DNA from: Chitinophaga alhagiae
Lineage (GTDB): Bacteria > Bacteroidota > Bacteroidia > Chitinophagales > Chitinophagaceae
Direction of reading: 5' to 3'
Assembly: GCF_003568665.1 (NCBI RefSeq)
Contig: NZ_QXMH01000003.1
Coordinates: 407,772 to 471,771, forward strand
DNA length: 64,000 bases
Each line of letters starts with the position of its first letter. Positions within the stretch are counted from its first letter, which is position 1. Positions 1-8,879 of the stretch are shown here, in pieces. Made by a program: the position numbers and the translations under genes. The notes under the pieces were generated by a model. That model saw only the letters and a program-made list of their open reading frames with translations. It was not told the DNA's origin and ran no database searches.

Positions 1-3000
1 TTCAACGACCTCGACCTCATCACCAACAACAGCCACATCAGGGATTATTATACCATGCAGTATGAAGACCTGAGCGACCTGAACGACTATGTAGACGCGG
101 TCACCATGCGCGCCAACTTCCGCAATACCCGCCTCTCTTCAGACGATATTGCCTATTTTGCCCCGCCCCTCTCTACCTGGAAAACGGAACTGTCCGTAAA
201 CGGCAAGGTATACGGCCCGGTGAGCAACCTCTCCGGAGATAGCCTTGACCTCAAAGGCGGCTATCACACCCGCCTGAAAGGCAGCATAGACATGCGCGGC
301 CTGCCTGACATCAATGAGACCTTCATAGACTTCTCCGCCCATGAGCTGGTCACCAGCGGGCAAGACGTGCGCCAGTTCTTCCCCATGCTCAAAGACATTG
401 AGAACGTTCGCACAGACCTCATTACCCGCCTGGCTTTCCAGGGCTCGTTCATCGGCTTCGTGAACGACTTTGTGGCATACGGTAAATTCCAGACCAACCT
501 GGGCAACCTGGATTCCGACCTTAACTTCAAAACCAGCAAAGACGTGCCCGTATACTCCGGGCGCCTTACGGCAGATAACTTCCAGCTGGGCACCCTGCTG
601 GACAATACCATTGTCAGCACCGCCACCTTCAAGGCCAACATCAAGGGCGAAGGTTTCAACTTCCGGCACCTCAAGGCATCTATGGAGGCGGATATTGCCA
701 AAATAGGCCTGTACGGCTACGAGTACCAGAACCTGGCCGTGGAAGGAGACATGAACAAACGCTTCTTCAATGGTTCCCTGGCCGTGGCAGATCCCAATCT
801 GGATATGGACTTCACCGGTACCATCGATTTCAACAGCCGCCTGCCCATTTTCAATTTCTATTCCGAAATACGCAACAGCGATCTGAAGGCCCTCCACCTC
901 ACGGAAGACTCCATCACCCTGCAGGCCAAGGCAGACCTCAATTTTGCCGGCAGCAACATAGATGACTTTGACGGCACCGCCCGCCTCTACGACGTATCGC
1001 TGTTCAAGAATAAAAGTCGCGTGGAGTTTGACTCCCTCTCCATCATCACCTCCATTGAAAAAGACCGGAAAACCCTGCGCATCAAGGGCAACGAGGTAGA
1101 TGGCTATGTACAGGGCTCTTACAGCTTTATGGAGCTGCCCAATGCGTTCCGGCTGTTCCTCAACAAATATTACCCCAGCTACTTCAAATCCCCGCCAGCC
1201 GCCAATGCCGGGCAGGATTTCACGTTCTCTTTCGATTTCGGGGAAGTAGACAAGGTATTGCGCGCCTTTACAGACGATATTAAAGGGCTGAACGGCACCC
1301 AGGTATCAGGCGCGCTCAACACCCTCAGCGGAGAGGTGAACCTCAATGCCGCCGTGCCCTACGGCGCCTACAGCAGTTTTGGGGCGCGCAACCTGCTGCT
1401 GAAGGCCAACGGGGATTTCAACAAGATCAACGTGAGCACCAGCATTAGCGAAGTGTTGTACAAAGACAGCACCATCTTCACCAATCCCCTGCTGCTGGCC
1501 AGCTCCGGGCGGGATACGTCTTTCCTCAAACTGGACCTCAAAGCGGAAGACACCACCGACCTGGACGGTTTTTACGCCCGCCTCATTACCGTGGGAGACG
1601 GCGTGAAAATACACTTCCTCAACAGCAACTTTACCGTAAACGGCCGCCAGTGGAGCATGACGCCCGGCAACGAAGTATACTGGAGCGAGCACTTCCTCAC
1701 CGTACAGGACCTGCGCATTTCCCGGAACGACCAGAGCGTTACCATCCAGACCAACGAGTTCAACCCTGATGAGTCCCGGTTCATGATCACCCTGAAAGAC
1801 CTCAACCTGGCAGACGTGATCCCCCGCGGCCTTACAGACATCAGGGTAGAAGGCCTGGCCAACGGCAACATCAACGTAAACGACCCGTTCAACAACCTGA
1901 CCGTAGACGCAGACATCAAGGCCAGCCAGCTCCGCATAGATAACGACTCGCTTGGCCTGCTGCAACTGGCCGGAGACTATAACCTGCGCCAGGGCCAGGT
2001 GAGCTTTGACGTAAGGTCAGACAACGCGCTGGCCAACTTCCAGGCCAAAGGCAGCGTAGGCGTGAGTGACAGCAACCGCACCGTGAACGCCTCCGCGGAC
2101 ATGAACAACACCTCCATCAGCCTGCTGGACAAATACCTGGGCGAATACGTGAGCAACCTCACCGGCGCCGCCACCGGCAAACTGACCGTTACCGGCACCA
2201 CAGACAAGCCCTCCTTCCGCGGCTCCGTGAAAGTGGAGAACATTGGCATGAAGGTGAACTACCTCGGCACCTATTACAAGATACCGCTGCTGCACGTGCA
2301 TAACATGGACGATAACCTGATAGAGATGCAGCCCTTCACCCTCATAGACAAGTTCAACAACACGGCGCGGGTGAACGGCTTTATCAGCCACCAGAACTTT
2401 TACGACATGAACTTCGAGTTTGACGTGCAGAGCCAAAAGTTCCTCTTCCTCAACACCGGCGCGCAGGATAACGACCTCTACTATGGCGATGTGCTGGCCG
2501 CCGGCCGCGTGTACTTCACCGGCAAATTGAACGACCTGCAGCTGCGCGTACTGGCCCGTCCCCTGCGGGGCACGCATTTCTACCTGCCTATTTCAGACAG
2601 CAAAGACATCGGCAAACATGAGTTCATCCAATTCAAACAATACGGTGTGATCAAGGAAGAGCCGAAGAAAAAGAGCGACGTGAAGCTGAACGTGAAGATG
2701 GACATTGTAGCCAACCCCGATGCGGAAATAGACGTGATACTGGACCCCACCACCAACGACGTGATCACCGCCAACGGCACCGGCAACCTCACCATCAACG
2801 TGAACCTGGACGGGGATTTCACCATGTACGGCAACTACGTGATCAACGAGGGTAAATACAATTTTACGTTTGAAAGGGTGGCCACCTGGAAGTTTGACAT
2901 AGACAAAGGCAGCACCATTACCTGGAACGGAGACCCCGCGGAGGCCAAGGTGAACATCACCGCCAAATACTCCATGCCCAGGGTGAGCCTCTACAACCTG

Positions 3001-3816
3001 TCTACCGCCGCGCAACTGGGCGGCACCGGCACTACATCAGACGCCCTGAACCGCTCCGAGCGCGTGGAAATTCTGCTGTACCTCCGCAACTCCCTGATGC
3101 AGCCCAACATCACGTACGAGATCACCCTGCCGGACGTAGGCTCCCTCGCCTATGAAAGCGGCATTGCCTCCCGCCTCAAGGAAATCAACCAGGACCAGAA
3201 CCAGGCCCTCTACCAGATATCTTTCCTGCTGGCCACCGGCCAGTTTCAGCCGCCAGACGGCGGCAGCGCCAACATTGGCGTTACCGGCAAAAACAGCGTG
3301 GGCCAGGCTTTGAGCGCACAGGCCTCCGCTATCCTGAACAACTTCTCCAATACCTTCCTGAAAAACGCCGGCATCGGCTTCAACGTAAACTATACGGCCT
3401 ATGCCCTGGGCGGCGGCTCCAGCAGTTCTTACGACCGTAACCTGGTGAGCACCGGCATCACCAAAAACTTCTACAACAACCGCATACGCGTGTACGTAGG
3501 CGGAGACTATGACTGGGGCCGCGTATCCTCCACCGCATCGTCCCAGAACTTTGCCGGGGACTTCCGCGTGGAATACCTGCTCACGCCAGACGGCCGCGTG
3601 CGCATCAACGCGTTCAGCAAAACGGATTACGACGCCTACAACCTCAACAACCGCATCCGGAGCGGCCTCGGCATCTCCTACGTACGTGACTACAACCAGT
3701 TGAACGAGCTTTTCCGGGACCGGTTCCTGCGCAGGCGGCAGGATAGCTTGCGGAGAGCGGTGATGATGCGGCGGGATAGTACGAACACCCCTCTCCCTGA
3801 CACCCTCCGTCAATAG
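1..3816 (+). CDS. tamB: TamB-like translocation/assembly module protein, 5'-truncated by window edge
   Basis: The reading frame is open from base 1, so this is the 3' part of a longer gene; the methionine at 55 is internal. About 1270 residues are present, made of long stretches of amphipathic beta strands rich in N, D, T and G, without catalytic motifs. This is typical of the TamB/DUF490 superfamily of bridge-like proteins that span from the inner to the outer membrane and support outer-membrane assembly or lipid transport. The C-terminal 450 residues hold the conserved TamB region (around positions 2650-3450, with strands such as LTINVNLDGDFTMYGNY) and end in a basic tail. TamB-like genes in Bacteroidota often stand without a recognisable tamA next to them. 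The family call is from overall character, not from a search. Confidence 0.85.
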   Translation, partial: FNDLDLITNNSHIRDYYTMQYEDLSDLNDYVDAVTMRANFRNTRLSSDDIAYFAPPLSTWKTELSVNGKVYGPVSNLSGDSLDLKGGYHTRLKGSIDMRGLPDINETFIDFSAHELVTSGQDVRQFFPMLKDIENVRTDLITRLAFQGSFIGFVNDFVAYGKFQTNLGNLDSDLNFKTSKDVPVYSGRLTADNFQLGTLLDNTIVSTATFKANIKGEGFNFRHLKASMEADIAKIGLYGYEYQNLAVEGDMNKRFFNGSLAVADPNLDMDFTGTIDFNSRLPIFNFYSEIRNSDLKALHLTEDSITLQAKADLNFAGSNIDDFDGTARLYDVSLFKNKSRVEFDSLSIITSIEKDRKTLRIKGNEVDGYVQGSYSFMELPNAFRLFLNKYYPSYFKSPPAANAGQDFTFSFDFGEVDKVLRAFTDDIKGLNGTQVSGALNTLSGEVNLNAAVPYGAYSSFGARNLLLKANGDFNKINVSTSISEVLYKDSTIFTNPLLLASSGRDTSFLKLDLKAEDTTDLDGFYARLITVGDGVKIHFLNSNFTVNGRQWSMTPGNEVYWSEHFLTVQDLRISRNDQSVTIQTNEFNPDESRFMITLKDLNLADVIPRGLTDIRVEGLANGNINVNDPFNNLTVDADIKASQLRIDNDSLGLLQLAGDYNLRQGQVSFDVRSDNALANFQAKGSVGVSDSNRTVNASADMNNTSISLLDKYLGEYVSNLTGAATGKLTVTGTTDKPSFRGSVKVENIGMKVNYLGTYYKIPLLHVHNMDDNLIEMQPFTLIDKFNNTARVNGFISHQNFYDMNFEFDVQSQKFLFLNTGAQDNDLYYGDVLAAGRVYFTGKLNDLQLRVLARPLRGTHFYLPISDSKDIGKHEFIQFKQYGVIKEEPKKKSDVKLNVKMDIVANPDAEIDVILDPTTNDVITANGTGNLTINVNLDGDFTMYGNYVINEGKYNFTFERVATWKFDIDKGSTITWNGDPAEAKVNITAKYSMPRVSLYNLSTAAQLGGTGTTSDALNRSERVEILLYLRNSLMQPNITYEITLPDVGSLAYESGIASRLKEINQDQNQALYQISFLLATGQFQPPDGGSANIGVTGKNSVGQALSAQASAILNNFSNTFLKNAGIGFNVNYTAYALGGGSSSSYDRNLVSTGITKNFYNNRIRVYVGGDYDWGRVSSTASSQNFAGDFRVEYLLTPDGRVRINAFSKTDYDAYNLNNRIRSGLGISYVRDYNQLNELFRDRFLRRRQDSLRRAVMMRRDSTNTPLPDTLRQ

Positions 3817-3908
3817 AAGATGGCACATATGTGGTACCATTTTCCCGCGCATTCGATATAAATTGAAGCATTAACCCGGTACACTATCAACCTAACTTAA
3901 GATCCGCT

Positions 3909-4697
3909 ATGAAAAAATACCTGTTGCGCGGCGTCACTGCAAGCATGATGATCCCCCTGCTGTTCCTGTGCGTTCAGGCGTCCGCGCAGTACCGGCAAAA
4001 GCTGCATACCGGCATTAACCTTACCACCGGCCTTAGCTCAAAAGCCAGCATTGAAGGGGACGGCAAAACTGACTATGGGCTTGCCAGCGCCCCGCAACTC
4101 CTTTTTGAAGGAACATTGAACCTGTACCGTGAACTTGATGAAGGCTACTGGCTTGTAACAGGGCTGGGCGGAGGTGTGGCCGCATACAATTTTGACTACT
4201 ATCTGCCGGGTGATGCATTCAATCCCCCCGCCATCTATCTGTTCAACAACGGCGCAGCCTCCCGTGCAAGAGACCTTATATACCTCAAAGTACCACTGGA
4301 ACTGGAAAGGCGGTGGACAACATCCAGGGGGAACATGTGGAATGCCAATATAGGCGCCAGCCTGCTGTTTGCCCCGCCAATGGATGTCACCAGCATCGGT
4401 ACGGTGGTCCACGACGGAAGAATATATGAATACATGCGCGTAGAGCAGAACAACAACAATCATGGCAGGCCCTGGTTCAACTACCAGCTTGCCGGGGGCT
4501 ACGCCTGGAAACTCCGTTGGGGGCACCTGCTCAGGGTGAACCTGAAACTATCGCTTTCCTTCACGGACTATGGCTCCGCCACCTACAGGCTCTCCATACC
4601 AGACAAGCCGGTGGCCACAGGGAAATATGGGGTCAGCGGGTCTTATCTTGGGCTGACCGTGGGTTATTTGTTGAAGAGGGCTGCTCCGGTGGAGTGA
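3909..4697 (+). CDS. Outer-membrane beta-barrel protein, unknown function
   Basis: 262 residues. It starts with a clear signal peptide (MKKYLLRG..., hydrophobic core, cleavage after ASA-Q around residue 26). The mature part alternates hydrophobic and polar residues with many G, Y and W, and ends in an aromatic/hydrophobic strand (YLGLTVGYLL), as in small 8-stranded PorT/OmpA-like barrels of Bacteroidota. No enzyme motif is seen. It lies 92 bp downstream of the TamB-like gene on the same strand and could be co-transcribed, but there is no tight coupling. The exact family cannot be given. Confidence 0.7.
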   Translation: MKKYLLRGVTASMMIPLLFLCVQASAQYRQKLHTGINLTTGLSSKASIEGDGKTDYGLASAPQLLFEGTLNLYRELDEGYWLVTGLGGGVAAYNFDYYLPGDAFNPPAIYLFNNGAASRARDLIYLKVPLELERRWTTSRGNMWNANIGASLLFAPPMDVTSIGTVVHDGRIYEYMRVEQNNNNHGRPWFNYQLAGGYAWKLRWGHLLRVNLKLSLSFTDYGSATYRLSIPDKPVATGKYGVSGSYLGLTVGYLLKRAAPVE

Positions 4698-5059
4698 GGG
4701 GCATTTCACGGTGGTGATGAGAATTTGCAGGTTGCTACTTATATGAATCTTTCATGTTATATTATACCATCCAACTCTGTTAGGCTTTTTGAAATATTCC
4801 TAACAAAATGGGAGTAAGCCTTGGAAATCTTACATTTAGTATGTCCCTTGACACCTAATATCTCCTAATTTTTACAATCTTAGGAGATAATAGGAAACCA
4901 CCTCCCATGGCAAAGAAGATAAACATGTATAACGGAAGCCCCCGAACGCACGGAGTTATTTTTTTACTTAAATTTAGGAACTCCTGTACCGTAGATTAGC
5001 CTCAATAACAGACCGCCCGTACGATAGATTCTTTACAGAAGTCAAAACCCCTTTTTCGT
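4698..5059. other. 362-bp AT-rich intergenic stretch before the accessory region
   Basis: No convincing gene is present. It marks the shift from GC-rich core genes to AT-richer accessory DNA. It contains a palindromic operator (separate entry, 4859-4889). A 30-codon frame, 4907-4999 (starting MAKKINMYNG), follows the operator, but it has no family signal and may be chance or a gene remnant. A weak promoter-like TAAATTTA occurs at 4969-4976. Confidence 0.5.
4859..4889. promoter_or_regulatory. Palindromic operator copy 1, upstream of DUF4157-like gene
   Basis: Perfect 10-bp inverted repeat TATCTCCTAA-N11-TTAGGAGATA. The same arms with the same 11-bp spacing occur at 7820-7850, and a 7-bp core version at 7893-7917, both at the promoter of the Fic gene. 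The region 4863-4895 matches 7893-7925 at all but two positions, including the spacer, so the copies share ancestry or are under selection as binding sites. It lies about 170 bp before the start at 5060. Inferred to be the DNA site of the winged-helix domain of the Fic protein. Confidence 0.6.
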
Positions 5060-6388
5060 ATGAAATACATTATTCCCCTCCCCACGCTCAATACTCCGTT
5101 TATATTGCGTATTATAAGTCCAGCCACGTTGAATCACTTAGGCAGAAAAATTATTTTTTTCAGTGCACTGCTTCTTACCATTCAAACGCAGGCTCAACTA
5201 CTAAAGAAAATAACCAATACCGTAGGAGACTTAGCGGGCGCCGCAGTTAAGGTAACTACCGCTCCCTATCAAGCTATGGCCAAGACAGCTCAAGCAGCAA
5301 CTGGCAATGGTAACATCAAAGATATTTACAAGCCTTATGTGGATGCTGCGTCAGCCAGTGGAAATGCACTCAATCAAAGTGCCCAGTTGATCAACGCACC
5401 TCATCAATATATGATGCAAAAGGCGCAACAGTTTGCAGGCGCTGCCGGCGGCGATGCCGGCACTTTCATTTTTGATGTTGGCACGTTTTTTCAAAGGTAC
5501 AGCTCCGAACTTGGATACTCGGCCGTCCTATCAACCGGTAACTTCCTGCAGGGACAAAACCCATTTTATATGTTTGGTGCTCCCCTTGCGGCTGGCATCA
5601 GGGCTGCCAGGGAAAGGCACTACCCTGGCTCTTTGCCTTTACCAGATCATATAAAATCTGCATTGGGCAACTATATCCCGGCCACAATCCTGGCTAAGGC
5701 CAGGTATACAACCGGAAATGTTCAAATTACCTTGCCTAATTTTATCGGACAGGGACAGAAGTTTATGGGCAATGACGGTTATGCAGTTACCGTCATGGAT
5801 GTAATCGTCTTTAATTCTGACCCTGGTAGCTCCAGCCTCAATCATTGGGCCCATGAGATTTTTCACATTATGCAGTACGAGCAAATGGGCGTAGAGCAGT
5901 TTGCATATAACTACATTAAAGACCTGGGCCGCGTTATCGAAAAAGATGCGCAAAGTCGTGCCAATCAGGTTACAGGGGACAATATACAGTTTTCAGCTTC
6001 CTACATAACTTCCCGAACATTTGACATGACGCTAGAGGGTAGCACACAGATGCTGGCTCAACAAAACCCAGAGGTATATGTTTCCCGATGCATTTTCCCC
6101 CAGGATCTCTACCCTGTAATGTACCTGGTGACCAATTATAGCCGTATCGTCGTCGTAAATCCTGCAGACGGTGCCTGGCACCATATTGGGTACATTCTCC
6201 CCCCTGCTTTTCCCCAGGAAGCCTGTTCCTACTGGGTACCCAATGCCAACATGCGTTATTCAATAGCGCATACTGGTCAAATCATGCAATATGTTCAGGC
6301 ACGAAATAATTGGGGTCAGCCCATGTACAACAATTTTGGCCAGCCCTTGATGACCTGGGTGCAAATCGGTTATGTGGTAAATTTGTAG
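5060..6388 (+). CDS. Secreted DUF4157-like protein with HExxH motif
   Basis: 442 residues with an N-terminal signal peptide (hydrophobic KIIFFSALLLTIQTQAQ, cleavage near residue 46). The N-region before it is unusually long; a TTG codon at about 5129 would give a more normal signal peptide, so the true start may be there. After an Ala/Gln-rich helical segment (about 50-130) comes a domain with the pattern LPLPDHIKSALGNYIP, a VTVMDVIVF strand, then WAHEIFHIMQYEQMGV (H265-E-x-x-H269) followed by a helix. This resembles the DUF4157 putative zinc-metallopeptidase domain, in which the HE..H..Q block is the signature. It is AT-richer than the flanking core genes. No partner is known; operator copy 1 upstream suggests shared control with the Fic gene. 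The protease activity is inferred only. Confidence 0.6.
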   Translation: MKYIIPLPTLNTPFILRIISPATLNHLGRKIIFFSALLLTIQTQAQLLKKITNTVGDLAGAAVKVTTAPYQAMAKTAQAATGNGNIKDIYKPYVDAASASGNALNQSAQLINAPHQYMMQKAQQFAGAAGGDAGTFIFDVGTFFQRYSSELGYSAVLSTGNFLQGQNPFYMFGAPLAAGIRAARERHYPGSLPLPDHIKSALGNYIPATILAKARYTTGNVQITLPNFIGQGQKFMGNDGYAVTVMDVIVFNSDPGSSSLNHWAHEIFHIMQYEQMGVEQFAYNYIKDLGRVIEKDAQSRANQVTGDNIQFSASYITSRTFDMTLEGSTQMLAQQNPEVYVSRCIFPQDLYPVMYLVTNYSRIVVVNPADGAWHHIGYILPPAFPQEACSYWVPNANMRYSIAHTGQIMQYVQARNNWGQPMYNNFGQPLMTWVQIGYVVNL

Positions 6389-6485
6389 AAGAAAGAAGGA
6401 ATTTCCAAAATTAACGGCTGGTTCAGAAATTCAGCATTGTCGGGCCTTGCCGACAACAGGGTAGCACCTTCAAAAATATTGGATC

Positions 6486-7817
6486 CTAAGGCATCTTACG
6501 TCCTAACTTGCGATCAATATCTTTGACAGGCAAGTACTGACTTTTTTTGCCAGCCCTTCGCTCTTCAAAAAAACCCTCTGCGACAAGCCCATTTAAATCA
6601 TTGCGGGCAGTTTGATTACTTACGCCGAACTTCGTCTCCACTTGCTTTACCGTAAAAACTGTTGCCGGCACCCGCAGTACTTCCTGCACCAATACTATCT
6701 GGCGTTCATTCAGTGTTGTCGACCGTAACATTTCCATTGCACGCTGTTTTTCGTCTGATTTACGTCTGATGTAGAACTTTAAGTCGTCAAGTGCCATCTG
6801 AATGCACTTTAAGTTATAAATAACAAAATAGGTTAGATCGTTTTCATCCTGCTCTGTATGCAGATAGGCCCTTGTATACTGTCCTTTTGAAGACAGAATG
6901 CTCCTTGAAACAGACATGAACTCTATCAACCAGTAACCATGTTTTAATAAGTACCAGTAGAATAAAGTTCTAGCTGTGCGTCCGTTACCATCTGCAAATG
7001 GGTGAATATAGCCTGCTAAAAAATGTAATATTATGCCTTTTGTAATAGGGTGTAGGAAAAAGTTAGTTTTATCCTTGTCGTTGGCAAAGGCACAAAACGC
7101 TTCCATCATCTGGTGTAGTTGATCGGCTTTTGGTGGTGTGTATATGCTGATGCCAGTTTGTACGTCAACCACATTCACATCATCGCCCTTTCTGAATTCT
7201 CCAACTTCTTCATCTGACATGGTAGACCTGGTCAAGATCGAATGAAGCTGCTTAATGTTGTCTGACGTTATCGCTGCATTTTTGTTCATTACGATCCACT
7301 GCATAGCGTTGTAGTTATTCACGATCATTTGCTCCGCGTTGTTCTTCGGCTTGCGGTTTTTCTCCAACATTTCCTTGGCGATTTTGCGAGTGGTGGCCGC
7401 TCCTTCCAATTGACTTGATGCAATAGCTTCCTCCATCAAGGAACTGATCAAATACCTGTCCCTGTCTTCTGAAGGAATAATCGTTTCACCTTGTAAGGAT
7501 CCACCGAGGTTTAAGTCAAACTCATGTAGATATTGTTGCACCATCGATGGAGAGTCAATAAGAAATGTAAGCGCCTGGTGCCCTGAAAGTATTAATTTCT
7601 TGTTGGATATTTTGCGATAGGTCTTAACTGTCGCCCAAAGTAGTTGCGGATCAACACCCCATTCGGATGCACGGTACTTCCATTTATCGTAGTAGTAATA
7701 CCTGGCGTTCAAAAGGATCCTGAATTCTTCAAATTTCTCAAGGCCGATCAGCGTTGTCAGCATCGCAGAGAAATCAAAGTCTCTGGGTATCACAGGAGTA
7801 CGTTCTGGTAATCTCAT
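6486..7817 (-). CDS. Fic family protein (AMPylase-type) with C-terminal winged helix
   Basis: 443 residues from the start at 7817; an upstream in-frame start (7889) would run through the operator and give an unlikely N-terminus, so MRLPERTPVIP is preferred. The Fic core has the complete catalytic motif HPFADGNGRTAR (H near residue 272), which in this family transfers AMP or another nucleotide part onto a hydroxyl of a target protein. An inhibitory helix motif S-S-Q-L-E-G (E near residue 138) lies N-terminal to the core, as in class II Fic proteins, which are self-inhibited by the Glu. The last 70 residues form a winged helix-turn-helix (TVKQVETKFGVSNQTARNDL). Two palindromes lie in its promoter, so self-regulation is likely. 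No separate antitoxin gene is adjacent. Targets are unknown. Confidence 0.88.
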   Translation of the reverse strand: MRLPERTPVIPRDFDFSAMLTTLIGLEKFEEFRILLNARYYYYDKWKYRASEWGVDPQLLWATVKTYRKISNKKLILSGHQALTFLIDSPSMVQQYLHEFDLNLGGSLQGETIIPSEDRDRYLISSLMEEAIASSQLEGAATTRKIAKEMLEKNRKPKNNAEQMIVNNYNAMQWIVMNKNAAITSDNIKQLHSILTRSTMSDEEVGEFRKGDDVNVVDVQTGISIYTPPKADQLHQMMEAFCAFANDKDKTNFFLHPITKGIILHFLAGYIHPFADGNGRTARTLFYWYLLKHGYWLIEFMSVSRSILSSKGQYTRAYLHTEQDENDLTYFVIYNLKCIQMALDDLKFYIRRKSDEKQRAMEMLRSTTLNERQIVLVQEVLRVPATVFTVKQVETKFGVSNQTARNDLNGLVAEGFFEERRAGKKSQYLPVKDIDRKLGRKMP

Positions 7818-7819
7818 AA

Positions 7820-7850
7820 TATCTCCTAATTTATGCAAAATTAGGAGATA
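7820..7850. promoter_or_regulatory. Palindromic operator copy 2, overlapping the Fic gene ribosome site
   Basis: TATCTCCTAA-N11-TTAGGAGATA, identical arms to copy 1. Read in the direction of the Fic gene, the second arm is immediately followed by TT-ATG, so the arm contains an AGGAG sequence seven bases before the start codon. In mRNA the two arms would pair and hide that AGGAG. The site can therefore act as a DNA operator, as an RNA hairpin, or both. Confidence 0.65.
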
Positions 7851-7892
7851 TTGGGAGTTTTGGAAGACTATCCTCAAAACAACAGTCAAAAA

Positions 7893-7917
7893 CTCCTAAT
7901 TTTTACAATTTTAGGAG
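7893..7917. promoter_or_regulatory. Palindromic operator copy 3, between Fic gene and the gene at 8021
   Basis: Seven-bp arms CTCCTAA-N11-TTAGGAG with the same 11-bp spacing as the other two copies. The spacer differs from copy 1 at one base. It lies 43 bp from copy 2 and about 55 bp upstream of the promoter-like box of the divergent gene at 8021, so one bound protein could act on both directions. Confidence 0.6.
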
Positions 7918-7971
7918 ATAATTGGAGATTTTGAAATCAATACACACTTTACATCAGCCCATATTTAATCG

Positions 7972-7979
7972 TAATTTTG
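7972..7979 (+). promoter_or_regulatory. Putative Bacteroidota -7 promoter box for the gene at 8021
   Basis: TAATTTTG fits the Bacteroidota primary-sigma -7 consensus TAnnTTTG exactly. It would place a transcription start about 35 bases before the ATG at 8021. No good -33 TTG was seen at the expected spacing, so support is moderate. Confidence 0.4.
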
Positions 7980-8020
7980 GTAGGGGCACATAGAATATTG
8001 GAATCGAAAACAACAAAACC

Positions 8021-8653
8021 ATGCTTAACCCGCGCATCACCACAACCTGCCTGCTTCTTTTACCCATGCTTGTAACCAGCAGCACCCAACAGCAAAATAA
8101 CACCTTCCTGAAAGCCTACGGCGGCACGCCCTACATGGGAACCGTTCAGGTAGATATCATCCGCCCCAACGGCACCCACGTCAAAACAGATTTCGGGGAC
8201 GCCAGCGCACATTTTACCAGCGCTGATAACGGAAAGGTCAAGATGATCGTTTTTGGCGCTATCGGCAACAAAAAAGGCGATGCGGGATTTGCAGTAGACG
8301 GTGTTGCTACGCAGAAGAGCTGGAAATGCCAGTCAGACAGCATACAATTGAGTGTGAAAGAAAATGGCGCTATTGCCGGGAGCGGAACGGTCTATCCGCA
8401 GCAATTCACCTTTTCCGGGAAAATTGCGGATACCAGGCTTGAACTGCTCACCGAGATCAAAACCCTGAAAGCAGCGGAGAACGGCCTCCCCGCAGGAACA
8501 AAGTTTACTTTTCGTTATGTGCTCCGGCGGGATATTGCCACCGGTACAAGCAATACAAAACGCCGCTGCAAAAAAATTGAGTGGCGGCCGCAGTATGTCG
8601 GGAACTTTGATGGCACGGGGCAAACGGTGAGGGTGCCGGTTTGTGTGGATTGA
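8021..8653 (+). CDS. Secreted protein of unknown function
   Basis: 210 residues with a short signal peptide (MLNPRITTTCLLLLPMLVTSS). The mature part is mostly beta (GTVQVDIIRPNGTHVKTDF, GKVKMIVFGAIGNKKGDAGF, GSGTVYPQQFTFSGKI) and ends in a basic segment with the two cysteines CKKIEWRPQYVG...VPVCVD, which could form a disulfide. I do not recognise the family. It faces the Fic gene across a region with two operator copies and may share its regulation; the DUF4157-like gene behind operator copy 1 is also secreted. Confidence 0.6.
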   Translation: MLNPRITTTCLLLLPMLVTSSTQQQNNTFLKAYGGTPYMGTVQVDIIRPNGTHVKTDFGDASAHFTSADNGKVKMIVFGAIGNKKGDAGFAVDGVATQKSWKCQSDSIQLSVKENGAIAGSGTVYPQQFTFSGKIADTRLELLTEIKTLKAAENGLPAGTKFTFRYVLRRDIATGTSNTKRRCKKIEWRPQYVGNFDGTGQTVRVPVCVD

Positions 8654-8787
8654 CGGTTTTGATGAGACTACGGGTCTCATTAACCAACCATTAACAAAAA
8701 AAGGGTAATAATTGCTGTAAAATGAGGACGTAAAAAAGCAACCGCGATATGAAGAACGTTATCCCTGTATAGCTGTGAAGGAGCCTT

Positions 8788-8870
8788 ATAAAAACCAACA
8801 ATCCCGCACTGGGCGGGACTACTGTGAAAGTTTGCACTACGGAATAATCCTTATTGTGACTTGCTTCAAT
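8788..8870 (-). ncRNA. tracrRNA of the type II-C CRISPR system
   Basis: On the minus strand, an anti-repeat (8853-8870, ATTGAAGCAAGTCACAAT) pairs with the first 19 bases of the CRISPR repeat read as GTTGTGACTTGC..., with one bulged U in the repeat. It is followed by a nexus-type hairpin region AATAAGGATTATTCC (8841-8856), a CACAA/GTAGTG closing segment, and a GC-rich terminator hairpin (8800-8820, TCCCGC-loop-GCGGGA) with a T-rich tail to about 8788. This order is that of type II tracrRNAs; the AAGGATTATTCC nexus is typical of Bacteroidota II-C systems. It diverges from cas9, whose ATG is only 22 bp from the anti-repeat. The exact 5' and 3' ends are inferred. Confidence 0.85.
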
Positions 8871-8871
8871 G

Positions 8872-8879
8872 TAAAGATA
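8872..8879 (-). promoter_or_regulatory. Putative -7 promoter box of the tracrRNA
   Basis: Minus-strand TATCTTTA, one mismatch from TAnnTTTG, lies directly before the anti-repeat, so a start at the usual distance would fall on the first bases of the anti-repeat. Upstream is a T-tract instead of a clear -33 TTG. The location fits well, but the box alone is weak evidence. Confidence 0.45.

Noticed and set aside
4907..4999. Short 30-codon gene after operator copy 1
   Set aside because: No family likeness, no coding bias that could be judged, and it could be chance; kept only as a note in the intergenic entry.
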